DNA from: Streptomyces odontomachi
GTDB lineage: Bacteria; Actinomycetota; Actinomycetes; Streptomycetales; Streptomycetaceae
DNA length: 64,000 nt
Reading direction: 5' to 3'
Assembly (NCBI RefSeq): GCF_024435355.1
Contig: NZ_JAMJWG010000005.1
Coordinates: 310,001-374,000 of the forward strand
Shown: positions 1 to 8,128 of the stretch, in pieces
How positions within the stretch are numbered: position 1 is the stretch's first letter
How the letters are laid out: every line of letters starts with the position of its first letter
Translations under genes and position numbers: made by a program
Notes under the pieces: model-generated
The model's database searches: none
What the model saw: the letters and a program-made list of their open reading frames with translations, nothing else
Told to the model about the DNA's origin: nothing

Positions 1-1
1 C

Positions 2-544
2 TACCTCACCAACGAGGACAAGAAGCAGTGGAACATCAGCACGCTGAAGAACGGCAGCGGTACGACGCGTTCGCAGGTCGACATCAACGAGAGCTTCTCG
101 CCCGACTGCCCCATGTCGATCATCGAGTCCGAGCTACAGGGCTGTAACGGCACGGCTGCCGACGCCGACACCCTCTACCTGCCCACCGAGGCGGACACCG
201 GCGCCAACGAGATCGTCGCCGTCAACCTGGACACCGGCAAGGAGCGCTGGCGCGTGAAGGCGCCCGCCGAGAGCAGCATGCTGCCGCTGCGGGTGGAGGG
301 CGGCAACGTCATCGCCTACCAGAAGCCCACGTACGAGGCGGGCGGCGCGGTGCTGTCGATCCCGACCAGCGGCGGCCACAAGCCGACGAAGCTGCTCCAG
401 CACCCCGCGAGCACCGCGGACATCGAGAACGGCTTCTACTCGGCGGAGATCGCCTACGTGGACGGCCGCTTCGTCATCTCCACCACCCAGCTGACCGGCA
501 GTGACAAGGCGCAGGAGAAACTCATGATGGCCTTCGGCAAGTGA
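2..544 (+). CDS. PQQ-binding-like beta-propeller protein, C-terminal part (5' end outside window)
   Basis: The reading frame is open from the first bases of the window and ends with TGA, so only the last 180 residues are present. The visible part has the blade signature of PQQ/WD-like propellers: a hydrophobic strand, then NLDTGKERW (near residue 75), then the next blade. It closely resembles the C-terminal half of the next gene (same DCP/VPTE, NEIV and ADGRF-type blade ends), so the two are tandem paralogues 90 bp apart. The paralogue is a membrane-anchored extracytoplasmic protein, and this one is probably the same. No catalytic residues are visible; a role as a scaffold or ligand-binding propeller is inference. 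Confidence 0.85.
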   Translation, partial: YLTNEDKKQWNISTLKNGSGTTRSQVDINESFSPDCPMSIIESELQGCNGTAADADTLYLPTEADTGANEIVAVNLDTGKERWRVKAPAESSMLPLRVEGGNVIAYQKPTYEAGGAVLSIPTSGGHKPTKLLQHPASTADIENGFYSAEIAYVDGRFVISTTQLTGSDKAQEKLMMAFGK

Positions 545-634
545 CTGCACCCACGCTCCGGTGAGCCCGCGTCCCCGCGGGCCCCGGGCGTCGTCCCCGA
601 CCCGTTCCGAAGCCCGTTTCCGAAGGTGACCGCC

Positions 635-2545
635 ATGACCCAGCCGCCTCAGCCGCCCAACGGCCCGCCCCAGGGGGGCTACGGCACCCCGCAGAGCCCC
701 CAGCCCGGGGGCTACGGGACCCCGCAGCCGCCGCCCGCACCGCCGCAGGGCCCGCCATCCACCCCGCCCGACTTCGCCAAGCCCCCGGAGCAGCAGGGGC
801 CCGGGTACGGCTACCCCGGGCCGGGTGCCGGCCAGGGCACGCCCCCGCCGCCCGCGGCACCCCCGCAGACGCCACCGCCGCCCGGCCAGCCGCCGGCGCA
901 GCCGCAGGGACAGCCCGCTTACGGCTCCCCACAGGGCTCCCCGCAGGACGCCTCCGTGGCCCAGCAGCCGACCGTCTTCGCGCAGCCCGCGGTCCAGCCC
1001 GGTCAGCAGCAGGGCTACGGCTACCCGGGCCAGCAGCAGAACTACGGCGGCTACCAGTCGCCGACGGCGCCGCAGGCGGCGGTGTCCCCGGGCAAGAAGG
1101 TCAACTCCCAGCTGGTGATCATCGTCGCGGCGGTCGTCGCGATCGCGCTGATCGTCGGTGGCGGCATCTGGTACTCCAAGTCCGGGTCCGACGACAAGAA
1201 GGACGAGGCATCGTCGTCCTCGGGCGGCTCGGGCGGCTCCGGCGGCAAGGAAGGCAAGGACGGCGGGAGCGGCGGCCAGGGCAGCGGCGGTGCGGAGAAG
1301 GTGCCCGGCAACACGTCGGCCAAGGTCCTCTTCCAGGTGCCCCAGCCCGAGGTTCCCAAGGACGCCGTGTACTCGGTGCCCGGGTCCTGGCTGTACAAGA
1401 AGGTGTTCGCCAAGGCCGGCCTGAACGAGATCATCGGCTACGACACGGACTCCGGCAAGCAGACCTGGAAGATGCCGCTGGACGGCCAGACCTGCGGCAG
1501 CGCACCCGAGGTCACCGACGACGGGATCACCGCGGTCATCTACGAGGAGGCCAAGGTCAAGGGCGCGCACGACGTCCAGCCGTGCAGCAAGATCTCCGCC
1601 ATCGACCTCAACACCGGCCAGAAGCTGTGGACCAAGCAGGTCGACAACGGCGACGACAAGGCCCGGTTCGAAGAGGCCAGCATCAGCGGCAACACGGTCG
1701 CCCTGGGCGGTGACACCGACGGCGGCGCCGCCTTCGACCTGAAGTCCGGGAAGCTGCTGTGGTCCCCGCAGGCCGCCGACACCTGCAAGGACGATGGCTA
1801 CCGGGGCGGTGAGCAGCTGGTCGCGGTCCGCCAGTGCGGCGACTACGACAACCCGAAACTGGAAGTGCAGCTGCTCGACCCCAGCAACGGCAACCCGAAG
1901 TGGTCGTACAAGCTGCCCGCCGGCATCGACAACGCCAAGGTGATCTCCACCAAGCCCGTCGTCTTCGGTGTGGACTCCGGTGAGATCACCGCGAGCGGTG
2001 TCACCGACGTGTTCTCGCTCGACGACAGCGGCAAGCTGCTGACGAAGATCACGCTGCCGGACGGCAAGTACAGCCACGACTGCGACGTCAACCACGTCCA
2101 CGACTGCCACGGCATCATCGTCGGCAACAACCGGGTGTACGTGCCGACCGAGCAGCACCAGGGCGGCGGCGAGTACGGCAACACCAACGAGATCGTGTCG
2201 TTCGACCTGGCCACCGGCAAGTCCACCGGTGACCGGTTCGACGCGGGCGACCAGTACACGATGTTCCCGGTGCGGATGGACGGCTCCAACGTCCTCGCCT
2301 ACAAGGACGGCCCGTACGACAAGGGCTCGCAGATCGTGACGATCAACACCAAGACGTCGAAGCAGACCACCCTGCTGGAGACTCCTGCGTCGCAGACGGT
2401 GCTCGACGCGCTGATGAGCATGGTCCCCGACTCGGCGGAGATCTGGTACGCCGACGGGCGGCTGTTCCTCGGAAAGGAGCTGATCAGCAAGCCGCTCTCC
2501 GCGGACGAGAAGAACTACACGGTGCTCGGCTTCGCCGCCGACTAG
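635..2545 (+). CDS. Membrane-anchored PQQ-binding-like beta-propeller protein
   Basis: Residues 1-150 are Pro/Gly/Gln-rich (PQPPNGPPQGGYG-like repeats). One transmembrane helix follows at about residues 160-180 (VIIVAAVVAIALIV), then a Ser/Gly/Lys linker to about 225, then roughly 410 residues of beta-propeller with repeated blade motifs such as YDTDSGKQTW and IDLNTGQKLW. The layout gives a cytoplasmic proline-rich tail and an external propeller. The ATG at 635 is preferred; an in-frame GTG lies at 626, and neither has a strong ribosome binding site. The preceding gene is a paralogue. Cysteines in the propeller (CGS, DTCKDD, VRQCGD, DCDVNHVHDC) could form disulfides outside the cell. Its function is unknown; such proteins are common in Streptomyces, often alongside protein kinases. 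Confidence 0.9.
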   Translation: MTQPPQPPNGPPQGGYGTPQSPQPGGYGTPQPPPAPPQGPPSTPPDFAKPPEQQGPGYGYPGPGAGQGTPPPPAAPPQTPPPPGQPPAQPQGQPAYGSPQGSPQDASVAQQPTVFAQPAVQPGQQQGYGYPGQQQNYGGYQSPTAPQAAVSPGKKVNSQLVIIVAAVVAIALIVGGGIWYSKSGSDDKKDEASSSSGGSGGSGGKEGKDGGSGGQGSGGAEKVPGNTSAKVLFQVPQPEVPKDAVYSVPGSWLYKKVFAKAGLNEIIGYDTDSGKQTWKMPLDGQTCGSAPEVTDDGITAVIYEEAKVKGAHDVQPCSKISAIDLNTGQKLWTKQVDNGDDKARFEEASISGNTVALGGDTDGGAAFDLKSGKLLWSPQAADTCKDDGYRGGEQLVAVRQCGDYDNPKLEVQLLDPSNGNPKWSYKLPAGIDNAKVISTKPVVFGVDSGEITASGVTDVFSLDDSGKLLTKITLPDGKYSHDCDVNHVHDCHGIIVGNNRVYVPTEQHQGGGEYGNTNEIVSFDLATGKSTGDRFDAGDQYTMFPVRMDGSNVLAYKDGPYDKGSQIVTINTKTSKQTTLLETPASQTVLDALMSMVPDSAEIWYADGRLFLGKELISKPLSADEKNYTVLGFAAD

Positions 2546-2600
2546 TCCGGCGGAGGTGCGGGTTGTGACCGCCCGCACCGAGTGACCGGCAGCACGACCC

Positions 2601-2632
2601 GACGACCCCGCCCCCTCTCGGGCGGGGTCGTC
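2601..2632 (+). terminator. Intrinsic terminator after the beta-propeller gene
   Basis: A perfect 13-bp stem (GACGACCCCGCCC with GGGCGGGGTCGTC) encloses a 6-nt loop and is followed by TGCGTGTT. It sits 56 bp beyond the stop codon. The remaining 220 bp up to the next gene hold its promoter region; I see no other gene there. Confidence 0.8.
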
Positions 2633-2856
2633 TGCGTGTTCGCGGGTCGGGTGGCTGTTCGCGGGAGGGTGGCCGGAACGACGAGCGACAGGGGGGCGAA
2701 GGAGAGGATTTCGGTCGGCGACACGGCGATCTCGCCGGTGGGGGAGCGCAATGTCGAACAGGCGTGTAGTTTCCCGAGATGGACGACGGGGGGTTGGGGT
2801 GTTTACCGACCTGGCCGGGGCGCCGGCTCGGTGCGGAGGGGACTGGGGGGTTGCTC

Positions 2857-3561
2857 ATGGCGGCGGTGCGACTCGTGGTGGTGGATGACCACAGACTTCA
2901 CGCCGAGGCGCTTGCCTCGGCGCTCAAACTGCGCGGGCACCGGGTGCTGGCGGCCGCCGCACCCGCCGCCGGGGCGGCGGAGCTGGTGATCAACCGTGCG
3001 CCGGAGGTCTGCCTGCTGGGCACCGCCGCACCGGACCGGCCGGGGATCTTCGATCCGGTGGTGAAGATCAAGCAGGATCGGTCGACGGTGGCGGTGGTGG
3101 TGCTCGGCCCGGTCCCGTCACCGCGCGGCATCGCCGCCGCGTTCGCTGCGGGCGCCAGCGGCTACGTGCGCCACGACGAGCGGATCGAGGGCGTGGAACG
3201 GGCGATCATGAAGGCCCGTGCCGGGGAGGCGGCGATCGCCCCCACCCTGTTGCAGGGCGCCTTCGCCGAGTTGCTGAACCCCGTGGCCCAACCGGACGAC
3301 GAGGGCCAGCGGTTGCTGGGGATGCTCACCCCGCGCGAGGTGGAGGTCCTGGTGCGGGTCGCCGACGGGGAGGGGACGCGGCTGATCGCGGCGGGTATGG
3401 GCATCGCGCCGTCCACCGCGCGCACGCATGTGCAGCGGGTCCTGATGAAGCTGGGCGTGGGTTCACGCCTCGAGGCGGCGGCGCTGGCCGCCCGCACGGG
3501 CCTGCTCGACCGGGCGGGCAGCCGGCCGGAGGACACCGGCCCCGGCAGGGGCGCCCGGTAG
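2857..3561 (+). CDS. LuxR/NarL-family regulator with degenerate receiver domain
   Basis: 234 residues. The N-terminal 120 residues are receiver-like (VRLVVVDDHRLHAEAL keeps the acidic pocket DDH). However, the position of the phosphorylated aspartate in NarL (LLDLNMPG) reads LLGTAAPD here, and the conserved lysine of GYLLKD is replaced in GYVRHD. The C-terminal 65 residues are a LuxR helix-turn-helix (LTPREVEVLVRVADGEG ... TARTHVQRVLMKLGV). The ATG at 2857 follows a run of six G at 2845-2850; an in-frame upstream ATG at 2779 is less likely. Conventional phosphorylation is improbable, so it may be controlled by ligand, protein contact or level. No sensor kinase is adjacent. Confidence 0.9.
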   Translation: MAAVRLVVVDDHRLHAEALASALKLRGHRVLAAAAPAAGAAELVINRAPEVCLLGTAAPDRPGIFDPVVKIKQDRSTVAVVVLGPVPSPRGIAAAFAAGASGYVRHDERIEGVERAIMKARAGEAAIAPTLLQGAFAELLNPVAQPDDEGQRLLGMLTPREVEVLVRVADGEGTRLIAAGMGIAPSTARTHVQRVLMKLGVGSRLEAAALAARTGLLDRAGSRPEDTGPGRGAR

Positions 3562-3602
3562 TCCGGGCCGCCGGCTGCCGGGGCCGGTGCCCTCCGCGGC
3601 CG

Positions 3603-3950
3603 TCAGGACGACGGCTGGTCGTGCACCGACGGGGGCGCCGGCGGGGTCGGGCGGAGTTTGAGCCACAGCAGGAACAGCAGCCCCAGGACGAGCATGCCGA
3701 GTCCCGTCCACAGGTTGATGTTGATGTCCTGGGCCTTCTTCAGGTCGGCGTCGGAGGCGGTGATGCCGGCGATCGTGACGATCACCCCGTAGATCACGAA
3801 CAGCCCGCCGATGATCAGCCGGATGTCGAAGAGCCGCGCGGCCGTCGCGGAGCGCTTCTCGAGCTGGCTGACCTCGTGCTGGTACTCGGTCTCCGGTGGC
3901 ACGGCGCCGTCCGGCGCGCCGTCTGTTCGGTTGACGTGGTCGTCAGACAT
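3603..3950 (-). CDS. Small two-helix membrane protein, symporter partner
   Basis: 115 residues with a hydrophilic N-terminus (residues 1-40) containing a short charged helix (YQHEVSQLEKRSATAARLFDIR). Two transmembrane segments follow at about 44-62 (IGGLFVIYGVIVTIAGI) and 79-98 (LGMLVLGLLFLLWL), with a proline-rich tail. It lies 77 bp downstream of the sodium:solute symporter on the same strand. It is probably co-transcribed and acts as an accessory subunit or stabiliser in the membrane; that role is inferred from position only. It matches the small conserved membrane proteins often found beside such symporters in actinobacteria. Confidence 0.8.
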   Translation of the reverse strand: MSDDHVNRTDGAPDGAVPPETEYQHEVSQLEKRSATAARLFDIRLIIGGLFVIYGVIVTIAGITASDADLKKAQDININLWTGLGMLVLGLLFLLWLKLRPTPPAPPSVHDQPSS

Positions 3951-4027
3951 GGTGCTTACGTCCTTCGGTGTGCGAGGCGTGTGGAGGGTCGGGGCGGCGC
4001 TTGGGCCAGGGCTGGCGCGGTGGCCGC

Positions 4028-5698
4028 TCAGAACGAGAACGGCACGTAGCACGCGGCGGCCAGCACGACCGCGCCCCAGCCGAGCAGCGCGGGCCTGCGG
4101 TACCACGCCTCGTCGCCCGCGGCCGGCGGCTCCGTCATGCCGGGCGACCTGGTGCCGTACACCAGACCGGCCAGCTCCTCGGCGGCCTTGGGCTTCGTGG
4201 CGTAGGAGATCACCACCATCACCACCGCGCCGACCACGAAGGCGACGATCGAGGAGACGAAGTTGGCGCCCTGATCGCTCGGGATGTCGATGACGCCCTG
4301 CTTGTAGAACCAGAAGTAGTTGACCATCGCGGCGACGGTGCCGGAGAGCAGCCCCCAGAACCCGGCGGCGGCCGTGGTGCGCTTCCAGAACATGCCGATG
4401 ATGAACACCACGAACAGCGGCACGTTGAAGAACGAGAACAGCGTCTGGAGGTAGTTCATGATGTTGCTGAAGCTGGACGCGATGAACGCCGTGCCCATGC
4501 CGATCAGCACCCCGACGGCGGTGACGACCCGCCCGGTGAGCAGGTAGTGCCGGTCGCTCTGGCCCTTCTTCAGGTACGCCGCCCAGATGTCGTTGGTGAA
4601 GACGGTGTTGAACGACGAGACGTTGGCCGCCATACCGGCCATGAACGCGGCGAGCAGCCCGGTCACGGCGATGCCCAGCACCCCGTTGGGCAGCAGGTCG
4701 CGCATGAGGACGGGGATGGCGTCGTTGTAGGTCAGGTCGCTGTGCTCGGTGCCGATGGCCGGCTCCATCACCAGCGCGATCAGGCCGGGGACCACCACGA
4801 CCATGGGTATCAGGATCTTGGGGAAGGCGGCGATGAGCGGGGTGCGCCGGGCCGCGGAGAGGTTCTTGGCGGACAGCGCCCGCTGCACCTCGGCGAAGTT
4901 GGTGGTCCAGTAGCCGAAGCTCATCACGAAGCCGAGGCCGAGCACGATGGTGAGCCAGTTCGCGCCGAGCGGGTTGGCCGAGCCGATGCCGGTGCCGCCC
5001 CAGGCGCTCATGAAGTCGTCCCCGTGCGTGGCGGTGAGCTTGTCGCTCATGCCGTCCCAGCCGCCGACCCGCTTCAGGCCGACGATGGTCAGCGGGATCA
5101 GCGCGGCGAGGATCACGAAGAACTGGAGCACCTCGTTGTAGATCGCCGAGGACAGGCCGCCCACGGTGATGTACACCAGCACGAAGGCGCCCGCGACCAC
5201 GATCGCCACCCACTGTGGCCAACCGAGCAGCGCCTGGAGGACGATCGCCATCGCGTAGAGGTTGACGCCCGCGATCAGGACGGACGACACCGCGAAGATG
5301 ATCGAGGAGAGCAGGTGCGAGGAGGGTCCGAAGCGGTGCAGCAGGAACTCCGGGACGGAGCGCACCTTCGAGCCGTAGTAGAAGGGCATCATCACCAGGC
5401 CGAGGAAGACCATGGCGGGGATGGCGCCGATCCAGTACCAGTGCACGGTGTAGGCGCCGTACTGGACGCCGTTGGCCGCCATGCCCAGGATCTCGGTGGC
5501 ACCGAGGTTGGCCGCGACGAACGCGAGGCCGGTGATCCAGGCGGGCAGCGAACGGCCCGAGAGGAAGAAGTCGAGGGACGTCTTGACCGAGCGCCGGGCG
5601 GCGAAGCCGATGCCCAGCACCACGGCGAAGTAGATCGCCAGGATCGTGTAGTCGAGCCCGTTCGTGGGGAGCCGGAGCCCGTCGGCGAGGTAAGTCAT
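4028..5698 (-). CDS. Sodium:solute symporter (SSS family), probable galactose/glucose uptake
   Basis: 556 residues, the usual size for the SGLT-like branch of the SSS family, with about 14 hydrophobic segments. Family motifs include FLSGRSLPAWITGLAFVAAN near residue 50, GGLSSAIYNEVLQ near 185 and FSYWTTNFAEVQR-like GYWTTNFAEVQRALSAKN near 270. The ATG at 5698 is the only start with good upstream spacing. It is transcribed divergently from galT-galE-galK, and the shared control region suggests that it imports galactose with sodium to feed the Leloir pathway. Sugar specificity is inferred from context. A short membrane protein follows in the same operon. Confidence 0.92.
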   Translation of the reverse strand: MTYLADGLRLPTNGLDYTILAIYFAVVLGIGFAARRSVKTSLDFFLSGRSLPAWITGLAFVAANLGATEILGMAANGVQYGAYTVHWYWIGAIPAMVFLGLVMMPFYYGSKVRSVPEFLLHRFGPSSHLLSSIIFAVSSVLIAGVNLYAMAIVLQALLGWPQWVAIVVAGAFVLVYITVGGLSSAIYNEVLQFFVILAALIPLTIVGLKRVGGWDGMSDKLTATHGDDFMSAWGGTGIGSANPLGANWLTIVLGLGFVMSFGYWTTNFAEVQRALSAKNLSAARRTPLIAAFPKILIPMVVVVPGLIALVMEPAIGTEHSDLTYNDAIPVLMRDLLPNGVLGIAVTGLLAAFMAGMAANVSSFNTVFTNDIWAAYLKKGQSDRHYLLTGRVVTAVGVLIGMGTAFIASSFSNIMNYLQTLFSFFNVPLFVVFIIGMFWKRTTAAAGFWGLLSGTVAAMVNYFWFYKQGVIDIPSDQGANFVSSIVAFVVGAVVMVVISYATKPKAAEELAGLVYGTRSPGMTEPPAAGDEAWYRRPALLGWGAVVLAAACYVPFSF

Positions 5699-5751
5699 GG
5701 GGGTACTCGCTTCGTTGCGCGAACTGAACTGCCCGGAACCTACGCCGATTC

Positions 5752-5766
5752 GTTCAAGAATTGAAC
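5752..5766. promoter_or_regulatory. Palindrome in the symporter/galT control region
   Basis: GTTCAA-GAA-TTGAAC is a perfect 6+3+6 inverted repeat, 54 bp upstream of the symporter start codon. It resembles a repressor site; a GntR- or LacI-type regulator could use it to co-ordinate symporter and gal operon. No such regulator gene is adjacent. Confidence 0.5.
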
Positions 5767-5883
5767 CGTTGGGTTGATGTTCTTTGTTTGATTGTGATCG
5801 AGCGGGTGCTTTTGTCCTTGTATCGTCGCGCTAATGTGAGGGGAAGTTCACAGGGATCACCCAGCTTCGGGGGGTCCGGGGGA

Positions 5884-5935
5884 TTGACGCACCTGTTTGG
5901 TTGTGGTCTGTTATGTTTAGTTGTGTGTTTGATGG
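5884..5935 (+). promoter_or_regulatory. Candidate gal operon promoter (galP1-like)
   Basis: This is an unusually T/G-rich tract for this genome. A possible -35 TTGACG (5884-5889) and -10 TGTTAT (5909-5914) are separated by 19 bp. Hexamer-like repeats (TGTTTG, TTGTGG, GTTTAG, TTGTGT, GTTTGA) run to 5935, and a similar T/G-rich tract lies at 5768-5802. The galP1 promoter of S. lividans is known to have a complex operator of direct hexamer repeats and to be galactose-induced and glucose-repressed. Matching this region to it is from memory and position. Confidence 0.5.
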
Positions 5936-5977
5936 CCGTGGGCATGGATATGGGTGCAGAAAGCGGGGGATCGAGGA

Positions 5978-7081
5978 GTGAAGAAGACGTCGACCCGGCT
6001 GGCCGACGGTCGCGAGCTCATCTACTACGACCTGCGGGATGACGCGGTACGCGACGCCGTCGACCGTCGCCCGCTCGATCCGGCCGGCCCGGAACGCTCC
6101 GAGATCCGCCGGGACCGGCTGCTCGGCGACGCGGTCGCCGTCGCCTCGCACCGCCAGGCCCGCACCTACCACCCGCCCGCCGACGAGTGCCCGCTCTGCC
6201 CGTCACGCGAGGGCCGCATGAGCGAGGTCCCGGACGCCACGTACGACGTGGCCGTGTTCGAGAACCGTTTCCCGTCGCTCGCCGGCGACTCCGGCCGCTG
6301 CGAGGTGGTCTGCTTCACGGAGGATCACGACGCGTCCTTCGCCGACCTCACCGAGGAGCAGGCCGGTCTGGTCCTTCAGGCCTGGACGGACCGCACCGCC
6401 GAACTGGGCCGGCTGCCCGCCGTGACCCAGGTGTTCTGCTTCGAGAACCGCGGCGCCGAGATCGGCGTCACCCTCGGCCACCCGCACGGCCAGATATACG
6501 GCTATTCCTTCGTCACCCCGCGCACCGCCCTGATGCTCCGCTCGCTGGCCGCGCACCGCGACGACACCGGACGCAACCTCTTCGACGACGTCGTCGCCGA
6601 CGAGCTGTCCGACGGCCGCCGCGTCGTCCTGGACACCGACCACTGGGTCGCCTTCGTCCCGTACGCCGCGCACTGGCCCTACGAGTTGCACCTCTACCCC
6701 AAGCGCCGGGTACCGGACCTGCTCGCCCTCGACGAGACGGCGCGGGCCGAGTTCCCGCGGATCTACCTGGAGCTCCTGAGGCGCTTCGACCGCATCTTCG
6801 ACGCCGAGGCGGGCGACACGCCGGCTGGAGAAGGCGCCGGGCCCGTCCGCCGCCCCCCGACCCCGTACATTTCGGCCTGGCACCAGGCCCCGTTCGGCGA
6901 TCTCGGCGAGTACCGGGTGGACCGCGACGACTTCGCGCTCCACCTCGAGCTTTTCACCATCCGCCGCACTTCCGGCAAGCTGAAGTTCCTCGCGGGTTCC
7001 GAATCCGGCATGAGTGTGTTCATCAACGATGTGCCGCCGGAGGCCGCGGCGATGCGACTGCGAGAGGTAGCGAGCGAGTAA
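5978..7081 (+). CDS. galT: Galactose-1-phosphate uridylyltransferase
   Basis: This enzyme transfers UMP from UDP-glucose to galactose-1-phosphate, the second step of the Leloir pathway. 367 residues from GTG at 5978, which has GGGGGA seven bases upstream. Visible motifs are the CPLC zinc-type cysteine pair near residue 65 and the catalytic GHPHGQIYGY motif near 170, whose second histidine carries the uridylyl group. C-terminal conserved parts (EFPRIYLELLRRFD, SAWHQAPF, FTIRR) are also present. Its stop overlaps the galE start (TAATG), so the two are translationally coupled. It is first gene of the galT-galE-galK operon. Confidence 0.97.
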   Translation: MKKTSTRLADGRELIYYDLRDDAVRDAVDRRPLDPAGPERSEIRRDRLLGDAVAVASHRQARTYHPPADECPLCPSREGRMSEVPDATYDVAVFENRFPSLAGDSGRCEVVCFTEDHDASFADLTEEQAGLVLQAWTDRTAELGRLPAVTQVFCFENRGAEIGVTLGHPHGQIYGYSFVTPRTALMLRSLAAHRDDTGRNLFDDVVADELSDGRRVVLDTDHWVAFVPYAAHWPYELHLYPKRRVPDLLALDETARAEFPRIYLELLRRFDRIFDAEAGDTPAGEGAGPVRRPPTPYISAWHQAPFGDLGEYRVDRDDFALHLELFTIRRTSGKLKFLAGSESGMSVFINDVPPEAAAMRLREVASE

Positions 7082-8043
7082 TGGGCAAGTACCTGGTCAC
7101 GGGTGGTGCGGGATACGTCGGCAGCGTCGTCGCCCAGCATCTGCTGGAGGCGGACCACGAGGTCACCGTCCTCGACAATCTCTCCACCGGCTTTCGCGAG
7201 GGCGTCCCCGCCGGGGCGACGTTCGTCGAGGGCGACATCCGCGACGCGGGCAAGTGGCTCGACCCCTCGTACGACGCGGTCCTGCACTTCGCCGCGTTCT
7301 CGCAGGTCGGCGAGTCGGTCGTGAAGCCCGAGAAGTACTGGGACAACAACGTCGGCGGGACGATGGAGCTGCTCGCCGCGATGCGCACGGCCGGGGTGCG
7401 CACGCTGGTCTTCTCGTCCACCGCCGCCACGTACGGCGAGCCGGTCAACACCCCGATCACCGAGACCGACCCGACCGCGCCGACCTCTCCGTACGGTGCG
7501 TCCAAGCTCGCCGTCGACCACATGATCACCGGCGAGGCGGTCGCGCACGGCCTCGCCGCGGTCTCGCTGCGCTACTTCAACGTGGCGGGCGCGTACGGCG
7601 ACTGCGGAGAGCGGCACGACCCCGAGTCGCACCTGATCCCGCTGGTCCTCCAGGTCGCCCAGGGCCGCCGCGAGGCGATCTCCGTCTTCGGCGAGGACTA
7701 CCCGACCGCGGACGGCACCTGCATCCGCGACTACATCCACGTCGCCGACCTGGCCGAAGCGCACCTGCTCGCGGTGCAGGCGGCACGGCCCGGCGAGCAT
7801 CTGATCTGCAACCTCGGCAACGGCGCCGGCTTCTCGGTGCGCGAGGTCATCGAGACCGTCCGACGGGTCACCGGGCACCCCGTCCCCGAGGTGACCGCAC
7901 CCCGCCGCGCCGGCGACCCCGCCGTCCTGGTCGCGTCCGCCGACGCCGCACGCGACCGCCTCGGCTGGCGTCCGGCCCGCCCGGACCTCGCCGACATCGT
8001 GGCCGACGCCTGGGCGTTCGCCCAGCGGGTGGCGGCGGAGTAG
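7081..8043 (+). CDS. galE: UDP-glucose 4-epimerase
   Basis: 320 residues. This extended short-chain dehydrogenase interconverts UDP-galactose and UDP-glucose with tightly bound NAD. The dinucleotide-binding motif TGGAGYVGSVV is at residues 5-15, the active-site serine/threonine region at VFSSTAATYG, and the catalytic YxxxK at SPYGASK near residue 140. The ATG overlaps the last base of galT. It is 86 bp upstream of galK in the same operon; a second internal promoter reported for the S. lividans gal operon would lie inside galT/galE, but I could not place it. Confidence 0.97.
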   Translation: MGKYLVTGGAGYVGSVVAQHLLEADHEVTVLDNLSTGFREGVPAGATFVEGDIRDAGKWLDPSYDAVLHFAAFSQVGESVVKPEKYWDNNVGGTMELLAAMRTAGVRTLVFSSTAATYGEPVNTPITETDPTAPTSPYGASKLAVDHMITGEAVAHGLAAVSLRYFNVAGAYGDCGERHDPESHLIPLVLQVAQGRREAISVFGEDYPTADGTCIRDYIHVADLAEAHLLAVQAARPGEHLICNLGNGAGFSVREVIETVRRVTGHPVPEVTAPRRAGDPAVLVASADAARDRLGWRPARPDLADIVADAWAFAQRVAAE

Positions 8044-8128
8044 CCGACCGGGGCCGACCCCGGCGAGCCAGCAGTCGTCCAGGACGGCAGTCGTCCCGGA
8101 GCAGCATCCAGCAGGAGGAGGGGGAGCC

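Noticed and set aside
134..2578. Very long minus-strand open frame (814 codons) opposite the beta-propeller genes
   Set aside because: It is composed of Arg/Val/Leu/Gly/Asp-rich runs with no domain and is fully antisense to two genes with clear family motifs; it is a typical high-GC shadow frame.
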